Of a stretch of 44,580 nt of DNA, positions 37,222 through 44,580 are shown piece after piece; the first letter of the stretch is position 1; every line of letters starts with the position of its first letter. The position numbers and the translations under genes were made by a program. Source of the stretch: a virus; the IMG/VR virus record IMGVR_UViG_3300031974_001064, positions 1 to 44,580 of that record; one strand, given 5' to 3'. The notes below the pieces were generated by a model, which had not been told where the DNA came from, made no database searches, and saw nothing but the letters and a program-made list of their open reading frames with translations.

Positions 37222-39188
37222 TGCCTAGAGTAGCTACCACTTCTAACATAAACAATCCTAAAAGATATGGGTATGATGTCAGGATAGATAACATATTACT
37301 TCGTTCTGCTGTTGGTCCTGGTAGAGAGATGCAAATACAATCATCTGATGTACAAGAACAACAGATTAATGTTAAACAAAACCCAGAAGATTTTACATCT
37401 AACTTAGGTCGTATCTATTCGAGAAATAACTTTGCAGGTGGACAAGGTTTAGATACAGCACATAGAGCTAATGGTACGCCTAAAGATACAACAAGATTTT
37501 TTGATAGCAAAGGTGTAGATGTATTTCATGGAGATGATGAAACTTCTTATCACACTCATTTGTTATACACAATGGAAACTAAAGGATTAACATTTACGAC
37601 TTCTGAACAATACTTAGTTCAAACTACTAATGGGCATTTATATGTTTCTGATGGTTTAGTAATTTATAAAAGCACAGACTATGGCGACAACTGGTCAACA
37701 GTACCAAGTACAAATGTATTGTATGCAATAAAAGGTATGGTTGCTTTTGGTAATAATGTTTTTGTTGTAACTGGAGATGGTGGAACAAATAAACAACTTA
37801 TACATTTTGATGAAACAACTTGGACAAATGAAAGTTTAGGAACATCTATTAGTGGATACTTTACTGGTATTTGGTTTGTTAAAGGTAGATTAATTGTTAC
37901 AGGTAAAAGCACTACAGCAGAATATTTATGGGAAGCAGACCCTTATACAGGAAACTTTACAAATGTATTTCAAACTGCACAAGCAATAATAACTGTAGAA
38001 CCTACACACAATATTTCAGCAGTTATTGATGCAGGTGCGGTTATATTAGCTTCTAGTACAGATGGCAATATATATTCTTTAAAAGATAATGCAGGAACTT
38101 TAGAATCTAAAGGACAATCAAGAATAGGAGATGAAGAAGTACATTCCATTGAAGCACTAGAAGGTATTATATTTTTTGGTACACAAGAAGTAAGTACAAA
38201 TAAAGGCAGATTATATAGAAGTGATTTGGTAGTAGCAGATGACTTGTATGTATTAGCTAACAGACAATTATTAAAAGAATGGAATAATGGTGTAGCAGGT
38301 TCTCCTCACTCTATGTTTGCATCAAGAGATAGTATCTATGTAGGTGTCAGAGAAAGTGATACTGATACTTATTTGTGGAGATATTACTTACCTACTGCAG
38401 GTTTAGCTAGAGATTTAAAAGTACCTGGACAAGGTTTAGTAGGTGGAATTAAACAAGTACAAGGTAAATACTTTGTATTAGTTGAAGGAACAACTGGTGG
38501 TGTTTATAAAGAAACATCTACTTACGAAAACGAAGGTTATGTTATTATGTCTGCTGCAGATTTTTATACAGCTGAACATAAACAATTTGTAGGTGCAGAA
38601 ACTTCTACATTTACTATGCCTAGTAATACAAGTATAGAATTATATTATTCAACTAAGTTTGAAGCATTAGACAATCCTGATGACACATCATTTAAGTTAG
38701 CATTTACACAAGCTACTGGTGTTGGTGATGAAGAAAAACAAATAGCAGATATTGCTAGATACATTATAGGTAAAGTTGTTTTAAAGTCAGAAAATGGTGC
38801 AAATACACCTAAAGTTAAATCAGTACAGTTTCGTGCATTAGCTAGACCAGAACTTGTAGTAGCACAAATACCTATAAACATTAGTGATAGAGTAGAAAGA
38901 CCAGGTAGAAAACCCATAAAGGTTAAAGGTCTTGGAAATACATTGTACAATACACTTCGTGCAAAAGAAGGTGATAGTGTTACCTTAGAATTATATGACC
39001 CTGCAGAAATTATTAGAGGTGTAGTAGAAAGAATTAGTTATCCAATAAATTCTAATGTTGAAAGAGGAAGCGTAACACAGTATGCTATAATAACTGTGCG
39101 TGGTACTAGACAACCAACTGTTACTGATGTAACAGGTGTAAACTTGTTTGGTATAAACGCACTAGGATTTATAAGATTTGGTGCTTAG
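37221..39188 (+). CDS. Tail nozzle-like beta-propeller protein, 655 aa
   Basis: After a polar N-terminus, residues about 125-420 repeat a blade-like pattern (GHLYVSDGLVIYKSTDYGDNW, NNVFVVTGDGG, GRLIVTGKST, GRLYRSDLV). The first includes an Asp-box (STDYGDNW) near residue 151. The C-terminal third is beta-rich. The size, propeller and position after the adaptor agree with P22 gp10/T7 gp12-type nozzles. The Asp-box is structural here; a sialidase activity is not implied. One of the few CATG sites lies at 37527. Confidence 0.75.
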   Translation: MPRVATTSNINNPKRYGYDVRIDNILLRSAVGPGREMQIQSSDVQEQQINVKQNPEDFTSNLGRIYSRNNFAGGQGLDTAHRANGTPKDTTRFFDSKGVDVFHGDDETSYHTHLLYTMETKGLTFTTSEQYLVQTTNGHLYVSDGLVIYKSTDYGDNWSTVPSTNVLYAIKGMVAFGNNVFVVTGDGGTNKQLIHFDETTWTNESLGTSISGYFTGIWFVKGRLIVTGKSTTAEYLWEADPYTGNFTNVFQTAQAIITVEPTHNISAVIDAGAVILASSTDGNIYSLKDNAGTLESKGQSRIGDEEVHSIEALEGIIFFGTQEVSTNKGRLYRSDLVVADDLYVLANRQLLKEWNNGVAGSPHSMFASRDSIYVGVRESDTDTYLWRYYLPTAGLARDLKVPGQGLVGGIKQVQGKYFVLVEGTTGGVYKETSTYENEGYVIMSAADFYTAEHKQFVGAETSTFTMPSNTSIELYYSTKFEALDNPDDTSFKLAFTQATGVGDEEKQIADIARYIIGKVVLKSENGANTPKVKSVQFRALARPELVVAQIPINISDRVERPGRKPIKVKGLGNTLYNTLRAKEGDSVTLELYDPAEIIRGVVERISYPINSNVERGSVTQYAIITVRGTRQPTVTDVTGVNLFGINALGFIRFGA

Positions 39189-39195
39189 GAGATAA

Positions 39196-39744
39196 ATGGC
39201 AGACCAAGAAGTTAATTTTTCGAATTTTTATGAAAGCAGGTTAGCACCTGGTGGTGGTGGCTTACCTACAAATGTGACAACAGCTACATTAGAAGTAGCA
39301 CCTACATCAGATGGAACAAATACTATTGGTGCAAATTATTATTTAGTTGTTGACCCAGATACAGTTGGCAAAAGAGAAGTAATAGAAGTAACTGCAGCTA
39401 CAGGAACTACATTAACTACCATAACTAGAGATGTTGAAGGTAGATATGGAACACCTGGAGATGCTTCTACTGCACCTAATCACGCTGCTGAAGCTGTTGT
39501 TCGTATGGCAGTTGTTAAACAAATGTTTGAAGATGTACACGACAGAATAGATGCAGATGAAAGTACAAATGCTGCACATAGGGCAGATAGTACAATTCAC
39601 TTTTCTATAATTGATGAAGATGATATGTCATCTAATAGTGCTACTGCTGCACCATCACAACAATCTGTTAAAGCCTATGTTGATGCACAAAATGCTGCAC
39701 AACAATTAGGTGCAAGTCTTGGTATAGTAATAGCTTTGTCATAA
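39196..39744 (+). CDS. Tail-fibre N-terminal adaptor, 182 aa
   Basis: Residues 1-20 (SNFYESRLAPGGGGLP) look like a virion-attachment segment. Then comes a beta domain (REVIEVTAATGTTLTTITRD then HAAEAVVRMAVV) related to that in the 36196 protein. A helix and a short trimerisation-like part (DEDDMSSNSATAAPSQQSVK, then AYVDAQNAAQQL) follow, ending in a hydrophobic strand. This fits a short fibre adaptor that holds separate receptor-binding subunits. SD GGAGATAA. Confidence 0.72.
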   Translation: MADQEVNFSNFYESRLAPGGGGLPTNVTTATLEVAPTSDGTNTIGANYYLVVDPDTVGKREVIEVTAATGTTLTTITRDVEGRYGTPGDASTAPNHAAEAVVRMAVVKQMFEDVHDRIDADESTNAAHRADSTIHFSIIDEDDMSSNSATAAPSQQSVKAYVDAQNAAQQLGASLGIVIALS

Positions 39745-39944
39745 TGGGATTATTACTCACTCTTAAAGAAGGTGGAAGTTTAGTTATAGATACTATTGGA
39801 AATAAACCAATAGATGAAGATTTAGATTTATTACCAGATGTAGGTGGTGGTGCTTTATCATTTGCATTTAGGTCAGTAACAAATAGTATTCCTGTTACAA
39901 ATAGTACAAGCACACAAAGTCGTGCTATAGTAATGGGAGTATAG
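39744..39944 (+). CDS. Small beta-rich tail protein, 66 aa
   Basis: It starts in the stop codon of the previous gene (TAATGG). Hydrophobic strand LLLTLKEGGSLVIDTIG, an acidic loop, then SFAFRSV and a Ser/Thr tail. Unrecognised; most likely a tail-fibre component or its linker. Confidence 0.62.
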   Translation: MGLLLTLKEGGSLVIDTIGNKPIDEDLDLLPDVGGGALSFAFRSVTNSIPVTNSTSTQSRAIVMGV

Positions 39945-39963
39945 AAATATATTGGAGATATAA

Positions 39964-40311
39964 ATGGCAACAGAAGTATTTAATAGTGCAAGTCAAGCTG
40001 TAACAAGTTCTGAAACTACTATATTTACTGCACCATCAGATGCAGGTGATATTGCTATTATTTTGTCATTAAGAATTACCAACATTGATGGTACAAATGA
40101 TGACACAATTACAGCAAATATTTATCAAAGTGATGGCACAACAAAAAAAGCTGCAATAGCATCAACAATTAATGTTCCTGCTAACAGCTCTATTGAATTA
40201 GCAGGTACAAGTAAAATAGTTCTTGAAGCAGGAGAGATTGTAAAATTACAAGGTGCTGCTGCATCAGGTGATTTAGAAGCATACTGTAGCGTATTAGAGT
40301 TACAAGCATAG
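39964..40311 (+). CDS. Beta-sandwich tail or decoration protein, 115 aa
   Basis: All-beta pattern with Asp/Asn/Thr turns (IAIILSLRITNIDGTNDD, TITANIYQSDGTTKKA), reminiscent of fibronectin-like or head-fibre domains of marine phages. SD GGAGATATAA. It lies immediately before the paralog array and still follows the genome-wide CATG avoidance. Confidence 0.7.
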   Translation: MATEVFNSASQAVTSSETTIFTAPSDAGDIAIILSLRITNIDGTNDDTITANIYQSDGTTKKAAIASTINVPANSSIELAGTSKIVLEAGEIVKLQGAAASGDLEAYCSVLELQA

Positions 40312-40320
40312 GAGTAGTTT

Positions 40321-40938
40321 ATGTCCTATGGATATTTAGGTAATGAACCTAGTCAGCTAAAATCAAATACAGGAATATTTACTGTAAATGATGCAGCAGA
40401 TTTAGAACAAGATAATGAATTTGGTGGTGCTATGGAACTAATAGAAAGCATTACTGTATCTAATGAACCTGCTGATTTTGAAACATTACATTTAAATAAA
40501 TACGCATTTCATGTTTTAGTATTTAAAGGAATACAACTTACTAATGACCAATCATATTTAGCACTTCGTTTTAATAATGGTTCAGGTTATCAAGCAGGTA
40601 CTGCTTATGTTTCATCAATGATAAACTATGGTCCTACAAACTGGGGAACATATAAAAGTAATGGACAAGGTTATATTTATTTATCAAGAAAAGCAGGTAA
40701 TCAAAACAAAGAAAGAATTAATGGTATTGCTTGGATATATGGTTTAAGTAGTGGTCAGTTTCCTCATGTTCAAATGAACTCTGTTTACCAAGACCAAAAT
40801 GGTCAAAATCAAGGTGTCTATGGTGGTGGTACTTATGACTTAGATACAAATGAAATAACAGGTATTAGAGTATGTCAATATTTAACTACTGATAATTTAA
40901 TTGAAGGACAAGCAACTTTATATGGAGTAAAAGGATGA
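40321..40938 (+). CDS. Receptor-binding candidate, array member 1, 205 aa
   Basis: It begins SYGYLGNEPSQ..., very like the start of array member 4 (HNYIGTKPTQ...SGVFSVND). It is all beta with many Gly/Asn/Tyr and ends ATLYGVKG, the array's Tyr-Gly-hydrophobic terminus. SD GGAGTAG. It contains two CATG sites (40510, 40765), the first cluster in the genome. The short N-terminal segment may be the docking part to the adaptor, the rest the host-recognition body. Confidence 0.72.
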   Translation: MSYGYLGNEPSQLKSNTGIFTVNDAADLEQDNEFGGAMELIESITVSNEPADFETLHLNKYAFHVLVFKGIQLTNDQSYLALRFNNGSGYQAGTAYVSSMINYGPTNWGTYKSNGQGYIYLSRKAGNQNKERINGIAWIYGLSSGQFPHVQMNSVYQDQNGQNQGVYGGGTYDLDTNEITGIRVCQYLTTDNLIEGQATLYGVKG

Positions 40939-41429
40939 GTGCATTAAGACTTATTAGAAGTGGAACTGTTACTGATGGTTCACAACACCATGATGTACAA
41001 GATGTATTTTCAGATAAATTTGATGCCTATGAAATACATACCATATGGAGTGGTTCTAATAATGGTGATGCTGATATGAAATTTTTAAGCGAAGATGGTC
41101 AATGGGTACACTATGTTAGAGGTTCTAAAATAATAGCTTATACACATACAACTGATGCTGATAGTGCTAATCCTTCTACAAGACAAATAGAAAGTGGACT
41201 AACTTCATCAGTTAAAGGTGCAGCTAGAATAATTGTTTTAAATCCATACTCAAAAACAACTGATACTGTTGTGCATAAAAGTGTAATGTCTTACTCTAGT
41301 ACAACAGTTGCAGCAACTAGAGATGGTAATTCTGTTGTTTACGAACCTGCAAGAATAACTGGTTTTGCTTTTGCAGGAGAATATAGTGCATTAAATAACA
41401 TTAATTATTATGTTTATGGGTTGGCATAA
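40935..41429 (+). CDS. Receptor-binding candidate, array member 2, 164 aa
   Basis: It overlaps member 1 by 4 bases (ATGA). All-beta sequence beginning SALRLIRSGTVTDGSQ and ending NNINYYVYGLA, keeping the terminal Tyr-Gly-Leu. It is similar in length and layout to members 3, 5 and 6. One CATG site (40989). Host-surface binding is an inference from the array and its place at the end of the tail module. Confidence 0.7.
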   Translation: MSALRLIRSGTVTDGSQHHDVQDVFSDKFDAYEIHTIWSGSNNGDADMKFLSEDGQWVHYVRGSKIIAYTHTTDADSANPSTRQIESGLTSSVKGAARIIVLNPYSKTTDTVVHKSVMSYSSTTVAATRDGNSVVYEPARITGFAFAGEYSALNNINYYVYGLA

Positions 41430-41939
41430 ATGAGTTTTGTAAAAGTAAATGAAGTGTTAGCAGATGGTTCAACAACTGTACTGCTTGATGGCATAGATAG
41501 TAATGAAGTATATTACTTTACTGGTACAGGAATAAAAGCTGATACAACAACACAGCATGGAATAATTAGATTACATGATGGTACTTCTGCTTTAACAACA
41601 GGTTATGTATCAGGTTCAGGTCATCAAAGAAGGCATGATGCAGCAAGTAATGTATTTACTATGTCTGGTTCTTATATTCATTATGCTTGGCATCATGCTA
41701 TGCCAAGTGATGCTACTGGTAATGTAGAAGGTTGGTTATATGGATTATATGATGCTTCAGTAGCAGCTTATGTAGCTACTAGATGTACAAATCGTTACTC
41801 TACAAACACACAACTTGGCTCATTAACAGCATCAAGTAATAATACTGCAACATCATTTACAGGAATAGAGTTTGACAATACAACTTCTGTTAATATTACA
41901 GAAGGTAAGTTTAAATTATATAGATTTGTAGGTTCATAA
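41430..41939 (+). CDS. Receptor-binding candidate, array member 3, 169 aa
   Basis: It starts directly after the stop of member 2. Beta-rich with His-rich stretches (SGHQRRHDAAS, YIHYAWHHAMP) and a terminus KLYRFVGS that departs slightly from Tyr-Gly-Leu. Four CATG sites in 510 bases (41556, 41574, 41634, 41694), the densest in the genome, because His is written CAT before G here instead of CAC. Confidence 0.7.
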   Translation: MSFVKVNEVLADGSTTVLLDGIDSNEVYYFTGTGIKADTTTQHGIIRLHDGTSALTTGYVSGSGHQRRHDAASNVFTMSGSYIHYAWHHAMPSDATGNVEGWLYGLYDASVAAYVATRCTNRYSTNTQLGSLTASSNNTATSFTGIEFDNTTSVNITEGKFKLYRFVGS

Positions 41940-42598
41940 TGAAACATAATTATATAGGAACAAAACCAACACAATCTTGGAAAAATAATTCAGGTGTGTT
42001 TAGTGTTAATGACCATAAAAATTTAAAAGAAGAAGATAAAATAGCATCTACTTATGGATTAGAGTTTATATCTAAAACAAGTTTTAGTAACAATACAATA
42101 GAAATTACATTTCCACAAAACTATGAAACATTTATGTTAGTCATAAACAATATGTCTTGTGGAGGTGGTATTCAAACTCCTAGTTTTAGAGTTAAATTTG
42201 AAGGAGAAAGTTCTTTTCATACTGCTTCACAATATAAACATATGTATAGATTGTATGATGATGCAGGTACTGCTATTGATGATGGTTCACGAGGTCAAGC
42301 CTATGGAGAGTTTGGTCCAAGAACTGCTAATACACAACCTAAATCTACACAAGTAGTTTCATGGCTTATGAATTTTACTACTGCAGGAATACCTGCAACT
42401 ATGATTTCACAAGGACATTCTACTTATGTAGTAGGAACACATTATGGAAGTCATGGTGGAAATCAAATAGAAAATACAGCAAACATTGTTGCTATGGAAA
42501 TCAATAGTAATAATGGAACTAGCGTTATATCAGGTGATGTAATTCTTTATGGGTTAAAAGCACCTAAGCTAGACAACGCAACGATTGTAGGTGCATAA
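41939..42598 (+). CDS. Receptor-binding candidate, array member 4, 219 aa
   Basis: The N-terminal about 30 residues (NYIGTKPTQSWKNNSGVFSV) match member 1, so these two share a docking segment. The body is beta-rich (TFPQNYETFMLVINNMSC) and ends VILYGLKA. It overlaps member 3 by one base. Two CATG sites (42360, 42452). Confidence 0.72.
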   Translation: MKHNYIGTKPTQSWKNNSGVFSVNDHKNLKEEDKIASTYGLEFISKTSFSNNTIEITFPQNYETFMLVINNMSCGGGIQTPSFRVKFEGESSFHTASQYKHMYRLYDDAGTAIDDGSRGQAYGEFGPRTANTQPKSTQVVSWLMNFTTAGIPATMISQGHSTYVVGTHYGSHGGNQIENTANIVAMEINSNNGTSVISGDVILYGLKAPKLDNATIVGA

Positions 42599-43116
42599 TG
42601 GAATTGTTATATACAGCTACATTAAACAAAGATTTAGATAATGCTCATAGTATATTTGAATGCAATAATATTTTTACAACTGAATACCATACTTATAAAA
42701 TATTTATTAGAGCAGTTGGTAATCAATCTACATATAAACAATACAGACTTATGAACGCTAGTGGACAAATATCTACTGTAACTTATGCAGCCGATAGTAT
42801 ACATTTTAGAAGTTCTGGTGCAGCTAATACTGATGGTGCAGCTAGCGTTGGCGGTATGATGGCAGATGTACATACTCTTAGAGATATTCGTTTTCAACCT
42901 GGTATAGTTTTTACTGTTTTTAATCCTGCTGATGCTAATTACAAAACTGTGTGTAGAGTAGAAGGTATAAGTGATTATGATGCAAATTATATTACATTTG
43001 AAAGTAATGCTTCAAGAGAAGTTACATTACAAGCAGTAACAGGATTTACTTATAATGCCTATGGTATTGGAGAAGATATAGAAGGTATGCAGATAGAAGT
43101 GTATGGTATAAAATAA
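42598..43116 (+). CDS. Receptor-binding candidate, array member 5, 172 aa
   Basis: It overlaps member 4 by one base. All-beta, with YHTYKIFIRAVGNQS early and the ending MQIEVYGIK. It has no CATG site, unlike the other members, although it is flanked by them. SD is weak; translation is probably coupled. Confidence 0.7.
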   Translation: MELLYTATLNKDLDNAHSIFECNNIFTTEYHTYKIFIRAVGNQSTYKQYRLMNASGQISTVTYAADSIHFRSSGAANTDGAASVGGMMADVHTLRDIRFQPGIVFTVFNPADANYKTVCRVEGISDYDANYITFESNASREVTLQAVTGFTYNAYGIGEDIEGMQIEVYGIK

Positions 43117-43655
43117 TGAGTGCATTAGTAAAAATTTCAGAACAAACTTTTTCAACAGCAGCAGATATAACTATTACAGGTTTTACTACAGACTATGATA
43201 TTTATTATTTAAGCGTACAAAAAGCTAGAACTACACAAGCTAATGCTTATTTAGATTTTAGATTTACAACAAATACTCCTAGTGCAGGTACACCAATAAC
43301 TACTACTGATTATCAACAAAGTGGATATGTAGGACACGCAGCTTTTGCATCACCTGCTGCATGGAGCGTTTCAGGAACTAGCTCACCTAAGTGGACATAT
43401 ATATCACAAAATAATAATGGTGAGGGTTATTACAATGAAGCATGGATATTTAATCCTGCAGATGCAACACAAGAAACAACAATGTTAGTAACAGCTACTG
43501 GTAATGCTAGAAGTGATGCTGTAGGACACATGTTTGGAAGTATACGATTAACACAAAATAGTGTAGTAGATGGTATACAAATTTACCCTTCAGGTGGTGC
43601 TTCATATTCTGTACAAGAAGCTGAAGTTTATTTATATGGTTTAAAAACAAGTTAA
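43116..43655 (+). CDS. Receptor-binding candidate, array member 6, 179 aa
   Basis: Typical of a broadly spread phage tail protein family: TITGFTTDYDIYYLSVQKAR, then LDFRFTTNT, then a variable middle (SGYVGHAAFASPAAWSVSG), and the end EAEVYLYGLKTS. Three CATG sites (43370, 43441, 43529). It is the last of the six and is followed by the chaperone-like gene, as expected for the end of a tail-fibre cassette. Confidence 0.75.
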   Translation: MSALVKISEQTFSTAADITITGFTTDYDIYYLSVQKARTTQANAYLDFRFTTNTPSAGTPITTTDYQQSGYVGHAAFASPAAWSVSGTSSPKWTYISQNNNGEGYYNEAWIFNPADATQETTMLVTATGNARSDAVGHMFGSIRLTQNSVVDGIQIYPSGGASYSVQEAEVYLYGLKTS

Positions 43656-43678
43656 AGTATGTTATTATAGGAGATATT

Positions 43679-43981
43679 ATGGCGACATTAGAAGAACTTA
43701 CAGTAGAAGCACAAGCAGAAGTTGATGCTGCTAAACCATTAATGAAAAATGTTGATGGTGAAGTTAGAGAATTAACTGAAGAAGAATATGCACAAAGAGT
43801 TATTGATACTGCAAATTCCAAATGGGAAATACAACAGTTTTCATACAAGGAACTTCGACAAGCAGGTTATGGTTCTATTCAAGACCAGTTAGATATGCAA
43901 TACTGGGATTTAGTAAATGGTACTACTGTTTGGAAAGACCATATCGCACAAGTTAAATCAGATAATCCAAAACCTGAATAA
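43679..43981 (+). CDS. XkdW-like tail-fibre chaperone/assembly protein, 100 aa
   Basis: The C-terminal half (LRQAGYGSIQDQLDMQYWDL, then VNGTTVWKDHIAQVKSDNPK) is the conserved XkdW-type pattern seen at the end of many phage tail-fibre operons. The N-terminal half is acidic and helical. Promoter-like AGTATGTTATTATAGGAGA directly precedes it. It may help fold or attach the receptor-binding array. Confidence 0.75.
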   Translation: MATLEELTVEAQAEVDAAKPLMKNVDGEVRELTEEEYAQRVIDTANSKWEIQQFSYKELRQAGYGSIQDQLDMQYWDLVNGTTVWKDHIAQVKSDNPKPE

Positions 43982-44004
43982 AGTTTTATGTTATAATCCT
44001 GCTT

Positions 44005-44163
44005 ATGGATTTTATAATTGGTTTTTTACTAGGTATTTTTTTAAAAGATATTGGTAAACATCTTAAAAGATTAAGCACTTGGGATTGGGAAAATCGTAAC
44101 TACTACGATAAAGCCTACACTTGGAGTGATGATATCTATATGTCAGAGGATGACCTTCCATAA
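44005..44163 (+). CDS. Membrane-anchored small protein, 52 aa
   Basis: The frame from ATG 44005 begins with one hydrophobic segment (MDFIIGFLLGIFLKDIG), then a basic stretch and an acidic, Trp/Tyr-rich cytoplasmic-type tail. TATGTTATAAT lies just upstream, a good extended -10. A spanin-like, antiholin or small-holin role is possible; nothing specific is recognised. It is the first gene of the lysis cassette. Confidence 0.65.
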   Translation: MDFIIGFLLGIFLKDIGKHLKRLSTWDWENRNYYDKAYTWSDDIYMSEDDLP

Positions 44164-44342
44164 TGGCTACTTCAAAATCTGGTAATGGATATACACAGAA
44201 GGAGTTAAATCAAATGATATTTGATAAACTAGAAAAGATTGAAGAGAAGCTAGACCAAAAATTAGATAAGTCAGAGTTTTATAAAGTACTTGCATTAATA
44301 GGTACTGTTGTTTCATTAGTAGGTTTGTTTGCAACAATATAA
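44163..44342 (+). CDS. Coiled-coil plus C-terminal membrane segment (XhlA-like), 59 aa
   Basis: The ATG overlaps the previous stop (TAATGG). Residues about 12-38 form a heptad coil (FDKLEKIEEKLDQKLDKSE) and residues about 41-59 a single hydrophobic helix ending the protein (VLALIGTVVSLVGLFATI). This is the layout of XhlA-type lysis accessory proteins found next to holins and amidases. Confidence 0.7.
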   Translation: MATSKSGNGYTQKELNQMIFDKLEKIEEKLDQKLDKSEFYKVLALIGTVVSLVGLFATI

Positions 44343-44344
44343 GT

Positions 44345-44470
44345 ATGTGTAAGGTATGTATAGATGAAATGGGAAAGACCTGTAGTTGCAATAGTTATAA
44401 GAATGATGCAGGTACTCATATTACTTTATGCGATTGTAAGTATGGTTCGGAAGGTAATGTAAGACCATGA
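44345..44470 (+). CDS. Cys-rich microprotein, 41 aa
   Basis: Cys2, Cys5, Cys13, Cys15, Cys29 and Cys31 are arranged as CxxC, CxC and CxC, a metal-binding pattern. The TGA overlaps the amidase ATG (ATGA). It is odd to find a metal peptide inside a lysis cassette; it might regulate the amidase or be unrelated. Confidence 0.6.
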   Translation: MCKVCIDEMGKTCSCNSYKNDAGTHITLCDCKYGSEGNVRP

Positions 44471-44580
44471 ATATAATATCAAGAGATAGTTGGGGTGCTA
44501 AACCTAACAAGACTAAGTTTAGTAAGCTAGGTGAAGTCAAAGGTTTAGTAATACATTGGTCTGCTTATCCTATAGCTGTA
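44467..44580 (+). CDS. Amidase endolysin, N-terminal 38 codons (continues at base 75)
   Basis: The start codon and first 38 codons of the PGRP amidase include the RDSWGAKP motif and zinc ligand His30. The frame runs to the window end and continues at base 75 of the left end without a break, which proves the ends join. The first 14 codons are unique to this end; the rest are in the terminal repeat. One of the three CATG sites outside the receptor-binding array spans its start. Confidence 0.93.
   Translation, partial: MNIISRDSWGAKPNKTKFSKLGEVKGLVIHWSAYPIAV
44507..44580. repeat. Right copy of 74-bp terminal direct repeat
   Basis: Identical to bases 1-74. See the left copy. Confidence 0.95.

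Noticed and set aside
37670-37700. Sialidase activity from the Asp-box (STDYGDNW)
   Set aside because: Asp-boxes are structural in many beta-propellers. The position after the head-tail adaptor and the size fit a tail nozzle, and no sialidase catalytic residues are seen.

Overview
The window is the complete genome of a tailed, probably short-tailed (podovirus-like), low-G+C phage, read as a circle or with terminal redundancy. The first 74 bases are repeated exactly as the last 74 bases, and one gene (a peptidoglycan amidase) runs unbroken across that junction, so the unit length is about 44,506 bp. G+C is roughly one third by eye. The host cannot be named from sequence alone. The PGRP-type amidase, the r1t-like holin and the actinophage-like scaffolding protein suggest a low-G+C marine actinobacterium (Candidatus Actinomarina type) more than SAR11, but this is an inference. 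No integrase, DNA polymerase, helicase, primase, RNA polymerase or tRNA is visible. Because the genome is complete, replication must lean on the host.

Layout. (1) 44005-44580 joined to 1-784, plus strand: lysis cassette with two small membrane proteins, a Cys-rich peptide, the amidase and an r1t-like holin, closed by a hairpin at 791-832. (2) 845-9591, minus strand: a leftward early/accessory arm. It has many tiny zinc-ribbon proteins, a Rad52/ERF-like ssDNA-annealing candidate, an Mre11/SbcD-like phosphoesterase, a MoxR-type AAA+ ATPase coupled to a VWA-domain protein, and several unknown genes, tightly coupled by overlapping stops and starts. (3) 9592-10581: about 1 kb without genes, holding a 19-bp inverted element pair that looks like divergent promoters or operators, a hairpin with a G-rich loop and a long stem-loop. 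It is the best candidate for a control region, a non-coding RNA or an origin. (4) 10582-16178, plus: PD-(D/E)XK nuclease, five small basic or zinc proteins, a large terminase subunit carrying its own zinc and HTH N-terminus, the portal and two small proteins.

(5) 16180-34010, plus: 17.8 kb (40% of the genome) of mostly giant unknown proteins between portal and scaffold (2317, 582, 290, about 1869, 488 and 372 aa). They include a lytic transglycosylase and a giant protein with GNAT-like and ADP-ribosyltransferase-like segments. I read these as virion ejection or polyvalent effector proteins. (6) 34205-39188: scaffold, SU10/DUF5309-like capsid, head-tail and tail-nozzle proteins. (7) 39196-43981: tail-fibre adaptor, an array of six small beta-rich proteins mostly ending in a Tyr-Gly-hydrophobic motif (likely receptor-binding), and an XkdW-like chaperone.

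Two base-level signals stand out. Reading by eye I find no GATC in the window, and CATG is almost absent (3 sites) except in the receptor-binding array at 40.3-43.7 kb, which has 12. This suggests strong restriction-driven avoidance and recent acquisition of the host-recognition array from a lineage not under CATG selection.
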